Shown: one piece after another, positions 62,359 to 64,000 of the stretch | Numbering within the stretch: position 1 is the first letter of the stretch | Layout of the letters: the number at the start of each line of letters is the position of its first letter | NCBI GenBank assembly: GCA_934096805.1 | Contig: CAKOMW010000002.1 | Coordinates: 217,104-281,103 of the forward strand | Direction of reading: 5' to 3' | DNA from: an uncultured Bacilli bacterium | GTDB lineage: Bacteria; Bacillota_I; Bacilli_A; RF39; UBA660 | DNA: 64,000 nucleotides | Translations under genes and position numbers: made by a program | Notes under the pieces: generated by a model | Databases searched by the model: none | Told to the model about the DNA's origin: nothing | The model's input: only the letters and a program-made list of their open reading frames with translations

Positions 62359-63811
62359 TTACTGTGACAAGATGTATGGATTGGAAGAAGTCCCTTCTCC
62401 ATCTGAAATCTTTATGTTAGATGACAGACTTAGGACTGGACGTGTTGCTGATTCGCAAGCGATACTACCATCGCAAACTTCCGGAACAAAGCCATTACTA
62501 CTTGTGCGCAAAGAAAAAGCGGTATTAGCATTGCCAGAATCTTGTGAAAGCAACCATTCATAATTTATAATAGCCAACCAATTATTTGTTTTATCACATA
62601 ATGTATCGCTATAATATTTAGACAATGATTGCACACATTCTTTTACTGCTCCATATCCAAAATCACTGGCATACATTATTGCTATCTTTTTATTCGCATC
62701 ATTTTGCATTACTGGATTTATTCCATAATAATAGCCTGTCCTATTAGCATCATTTTTTCTTTCATATTGCCACATTACATCAGATGTTATACCTGCAGAG
62801 TTATATCCTCCAAGATAATACTTTGTTGTTCCTATCATATTTTTGGCATCACTACTTAATGTATTATAGTAATCTCCATTTAAATATGTGTTTAGTGTTG
62901 CACTTGTCCAATCATTAGTGCCATCTTCATTCCAATATTTATCTCCAATTGACTCATCTTTAATTATTTTAAATCTATTTTCTACATTACCGTCTGTATC
63001 TTCAGTTGGTATTATCCCTATTATTCTCCATGTTTCATTGTTAAATGTTACATAGTTTTTTACAACGGAATCTCCTCCTTTGTATCTGTATTCTGTTGAG
63101 AATTTTTCATCTATTTGTAAGGTATCATCTATTGTATGCGTTACTATTTCTAGTCCGTTTTGTCCTACATTTGCAAGTGCAAATTCTAAAGCAGGAGTTA
63201 TATCTCCTTTTAATTCTTCATCACTTGATTCAATATTTAATGCATATTTGTATTCTATTGGTTTTGTTGTATCACCATTTATAAATAAATCAGTATTGGT
63301 TGCACTTTCATCTATCCATAGTCTTATCTCATATGTTTTTGTATTTCCTTTAGTAAGTGAATCACTTATATTAAAACTATCTGGGTTTTTATCTATTGTT
63401 TCATTATTTGTTGTTTTATCTATTACTTGATAGTTTATTTTGTCTTTATTTATAGATGAGTTTACTAAGTCTTTTATTGTTACTTTATAGTAAGCTGTAT
63501 CACATGTAGAATTATTTGTTATTGTTATATCTTTTGCAATGTATTTTAATGCTTCTTCTTTTGATATAGGATATTTACTTACTAATAATAGTTCTTCACT
63601 TTCTTTAAAGTTTATATCTAGTTCACATTTAGATATTTTTATATTTCTTCTTCCTAATAGGTTTATATCAATATTTCCTAATGCAAAAGATATACTAATT
63701 ACTATTAGTATTAAAAGTATTATTATTGATATTATTTTTATTATTTTCCCTTTTTTATTTATAGGGTTAGTAGTATTTTGCCCCCCCCCCTAGCGAATAA
63801 TTGTTTCTCAT
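62359..63811 (-). CDS. Surface protein D: phase-variable, frame OFF (poly-G 10)
   Basis: From the ATG at 63811 (MRNNYSL) a run of 10 G leads to a stop after a few codons. With 9 or 12 G the frame would be open to 62359, about 484 residues. The first in-frame Met after the tract lies far inside the ectodomain, so no shorter product is likely. After the tract come QNTTNPINKKG, a membrane helix, the same stalk as E and C, then 'NNETWRIIGIIP', 'TTKYYLGGYN', 'DFGYGAVKEC' and the end 'RPVLSLSSNIKISDGEGTSS'. The segment between 'EWLLSQDS' and 'RPVLSLS' is unlike the other copies. No other lesion is seen. Confidence 0.72.
63781..63790 (-). repeat. Poly-G tract of 10 in gene D (out of frame)
   Basis: It follows ATG AGA AAC AAT TAT TCG CTA on the coding strand. 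Loss of one G restores the frame. Confidence 0.9.
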
Positions 63812-63890
63812 ATCACTTATTAGGTGCATATACATGATGTATGAATTTTTGTAGTTACACCTGTCCTCCTCTTTAGTTTTCTATAACTTA

Positions 63891-63919
63891 ATTTTAATAT
63901 AAAAAAACTTCTTTTTCAA
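63891..63919 (-). promoter_or_regulatory. Promoter of surface gene D
   Basis: Reverse strand TTGAAA (63914-63919), 17-base spacer, TAAAAT (63891-63896). The conserved divergent spacer starts here and is cut by the window end. Confidence 0.7.
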
Positions 63920-64000
63920 GAATTTTTTTTAATTTACACAAAATAATACTTTTTAGTATCCTTTTTTATATCAAAAGTTGTTTTTGTCTTAGGACAATTC

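Noticed and set aside
1..64000. Reverse transcriptase and template repeat of a diversity-generating retroelement
   Set aside because: No protein with a reverse-transcriptase YxDD motif and no adenine-rich noncoding copy of the variable segments was found in this window; the DGR idea remains a hypothesis for the rest of the genome.

Overview
The window is a very A+T-rich chromosomal segment that uses the standard code (TGA is used as a stop). It carries Bacilli/Firmicutes markers: PolC plus a DnaE-type polymerase, the rimP-nusA-ylxR-infB-rbfA operon, the rlmN-stp-prkC-rsgA-rpe operon, YqeG/YqeH, and YneF beside SirA. A SpoIIID-like regulator, SirA and SpoIVB suggest an endospore former or a recent descendant of one. 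The best guess is an uncultured gut Bacilli lineage; this is inference. No rRNA, tRNA, IS element or CRISPR array was seen.

Layout. 1-8.1 kb: spoIIID-like end, lepA, a GNAT enzyme, yneF-sirA, nrdD-nrdG-smr, a DUF368 lipid-carrier transporter. 8.2-9.7 kb: surface protein E. 9.8-12.3 kb: yqeH-yqeG and an unknown gene. 12.4-15.2 kb: a compact bacteriocin locus with two double-glycine precursors, a hydrophobic partner and a C39-peptidase ABC exporter. 16.3-19.5 kb: an FAD dehydrogenase, a structured RNA, tandem hairpin repeats and an LRR surface protein. 19.6-25.4 kb: TtcA-like, hisS, dnaE, rpmB-like. 25.5-27.4 kb: surface gene A and two small-peptide cassettes. 27.5-32.7 kb: polC. 33-36.3 kb: a DUF5684-like protein, a small RNA with a consensus promoter, spoIVB. 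36.6-45.9 kb: galE, a three-domain glycosyltransferase, a secreted propeller protein, an acyltransferase and a deacetylase. 46-50.5 kb: the rimP-rbfA operon. 50.6-54.8 kb: surface genes B and F. 54.9-59.9 kb: the rpe-rlmN operon. 60-64 kb: surface genes C and D.

The most unusual content is a family of six paralogous membrane-anchored surface proteins (E, A, B, F, C, D). Their C-terminal domains look like C-type-lectin or sulfatase-modifying (FGE) folds ending in hypervariable, GC-shifted segments. Four of them (A-D) carry a poly-G tract seven codons after the start. A (G7, interrupted) is in frame. B (G11), C (G11) and D (G10) are out of frame, while the rest of each reading frame is intact. 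This is what contingency (phase-variable) loci look like.

The intergenic blocks upstream of A, B and C carry divergent genes for 19-27 residue hydrophobic peptides. Around these genes are strong promoters, leader hairpins, 5'/3' complementary segments and, for one type, a convergent promoter with a bidirectional hairpin. The arrangement resembles type I toxin-antitoxin loci. The blocks are mosaic: one holds an 11-codon remnant of a deleted surface gene, one has lost the peptide but kept the antisense unit, and one peptide copy has lost its -35 box. Together they suggest a reassorting, switchable cell-surface display locus with small toxin-like modules between the genes.
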